A DNA stretch of 14,931 nucleotides from Chloroflexota bacterium. GTDB lineage: Bacteria; Chloroflexota; UBA11872. The stretch is taken from the NCBI GenBank assembly GCA_028875175.1, contig JAPPFO010000289.1, forward strand, positions 1 through 14,931, in the 5' to 3' direction. The notes under the pieces were generated by a model, which worked only from the letters and a program-made list of their open reading frames with translations, had not been told where the DNA came from and made no database searches. Shown here in pieces: positions 14,426 to 14,931 of the stretch. The first letter of the stretch is position 1, and the number at the start of each line of letters is the position of its first letter. A program made the translations under genes and the position numbers.

Positions 14426-14931
14426 TCACTGGCGCGTGACGCTGGGCTGGTTCACCACCACGAATGAAGTCTCAGCCGCCACGGCGCCGTCGACGGTGAT
14501 CTCCACGGCGTGCTCGCCGACGCAGTTGGTCTCGTCCACGTAGAAGGCAAAGAACCCGCGGCGGAGCGGCTGCTGCGGACCGGTTTCGTATTCGCCGCCG
14601 CAGCTGCCGGAACTCCAGCGGAAGCCAAGCCGCGCGCCCGCGCGCACATCGCGGAACTCGACGCTGATGTAGATCCGGTCGTCGAGTCCGAACACGTCCG
14701 ACACGTCCTGCGGACGCTGGAGTCCGTCCACGGTGAGCGCGGTGGCGATGCGACCGATGTTCGCGCGCAGCGGCGTGGTCGCCGGCATAGGACTCGGCGA
14801 GGGCGGCGCCACCGGCGCCTGGGTTGCCGTCGGCGATGCCGTGGCGGCCGCCGTGGTTGGGTCGGGGGACGGCGACGGCGATGCATCCGGCGGAGCGGCT
14901 GGCGACGGGCTTGGCGAAGGCGGCGCCACCG
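14426..14931 (-). CDS. C-terminal part of a Pro/Ser-linker protein (runs off window edge)
   Basis: The frame is open from the window edge to a TGA at 14426-14428, giving about 168 codons with no stop before the edge. The GTG nearest the edge is probably internal, because the low-complexity pattern continues across it. The first 53 or so residues are Pro, Ser, Ala and Thr rich, with V/A-P-P-S-P-S-P repeats, like the flexible extracytoplasmic linkers of actinobacterial and chloroflexal membrane proteins. The rest (about 54-167) is a compact, beta-rich domain with S-V-E-F-R-D, G-F-R-W-S-S, F-F-A-F-Y-V-D and H-A-V-E-I-T-V-D-G. Cys110 and Cys136 are spaced to form a disulphide, consistent with an exported Ig-like domain. 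I do not recognise the family. It may be the tail of a kinase or zinc-ribbon membrane protein. The next gene starts 64 bp downstream. Confidence 0.65.
   Translation of the reverse strand, partial: VAPPSPSPSPAAPPDASPSPSPDPTTAAATASPTATQAPVAPPSPSPMPATTPLRANIGRIATALTVDGLQRPQDVSDVFGLDDRIYISVEFRDVRAGARLGFRWSSGSCGGEYETGPQQPLRRGFFAFYVDETNCVGEHAVEITVDGAVAAETSFVVVNQPSVTRQ
14790..14931. repeat. Two imperfect 25-bp direct repeats inside the Pro/Ser linker
   Basis: The 25-base segments 14790-14814 and 14907-14931 match at 22 positions, sharing CGGCGCCACCG and a GGCGA core, 117 bases apart. They encode V/A-P-P-S-P-S-P repeat units in the linker of the protein above. The second copy touches the window edge, so the array may be longer. 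The repeat explains the skewed codon composition there and could vary in number between strains. Confidence 0.7.

Overview
The window is GC-rich, densely packed bacterial DNA. All genes lie on the minus strand except one (an M24-family gene, 9929-11197, plus strand). No phylogenetic marker is present. The gene mix is PdxS/PdxT vitamin B6 synthesis, a ThiXYZ-type thiamine-precursor transporter, MmgE/PrpD, HpaI-type aldolase, mandelate-racemase-type enolase-superfamily enzyme, creatinase-like M24 protein, GTG starts and Pro/Ser-rich linkers. This would fit an uncultured heterotrophic Chloroflexota (SAR202/Dehalococcoidia-like), but that is only an impression from gene content.

Layout, read in the minus-strand direction from the right edge. 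(a) 14931-14426: C-terminal end of a protein with a Pro/Ser/Ala-rich linker. (b) 14361-11252: a three-gene catabolic-looking run, made up of a mandelate-racemase-type enzyme with every catalytic residue in place, an HpaI-type aldolase with an altered active site, and a ThiO-like FAD amino-acid oxidase. (c) 9929-11197 (plus): a creatinase-like M24 protein that has lost most metal ligands. It is convergent with thiO and divergent from (d). (d) 9846-6967: a secreted family-5 solute-binding protein with an extra N-terminal beta domain, followed 15 bp later by thiamine pyrophosphokinase. (e) 6890-3885: a TPP riboswitch with a visible terminator/antiterminator switch controls a tightly overlapped thiamine-precursor uptake operon: thiamine-binding protein (MTH1187/YkoF type), permease, ThiY-like lipoprotein and ATPase. 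(f) 3836-1943: a lipocalin-like gene, then an MmgE/PrpD gene cut by a single in-frame TAA. (g) 1854-1: pdxS, pdxT and the start of a GNAT-like acetyltransferase, the last two overlapping by 4 bp.

Functionally, the left 10 kb is a cofactor island. It holds TPP-controlled uptake of a thiamine pyrimidine precursor, the kinase that turns thiamine into TPP, and PLP synthesis. The right 4 kb looks like acid-sugar or carboxylic-acid catabolism. No tRNA, rRNA, CRISPR array, insertion sequence or phage gene was seen. The only gene-free stretch above 200 bases (6733-6966) is the riboswitch leader; every other gap is below about 90 bases. No clear new system was found. The best leads are the riboswitch switching mechanism, the interrupted PrpD gene, the B1/B6 clustering, and the altered active sites in the aldolase and the M24 protein.
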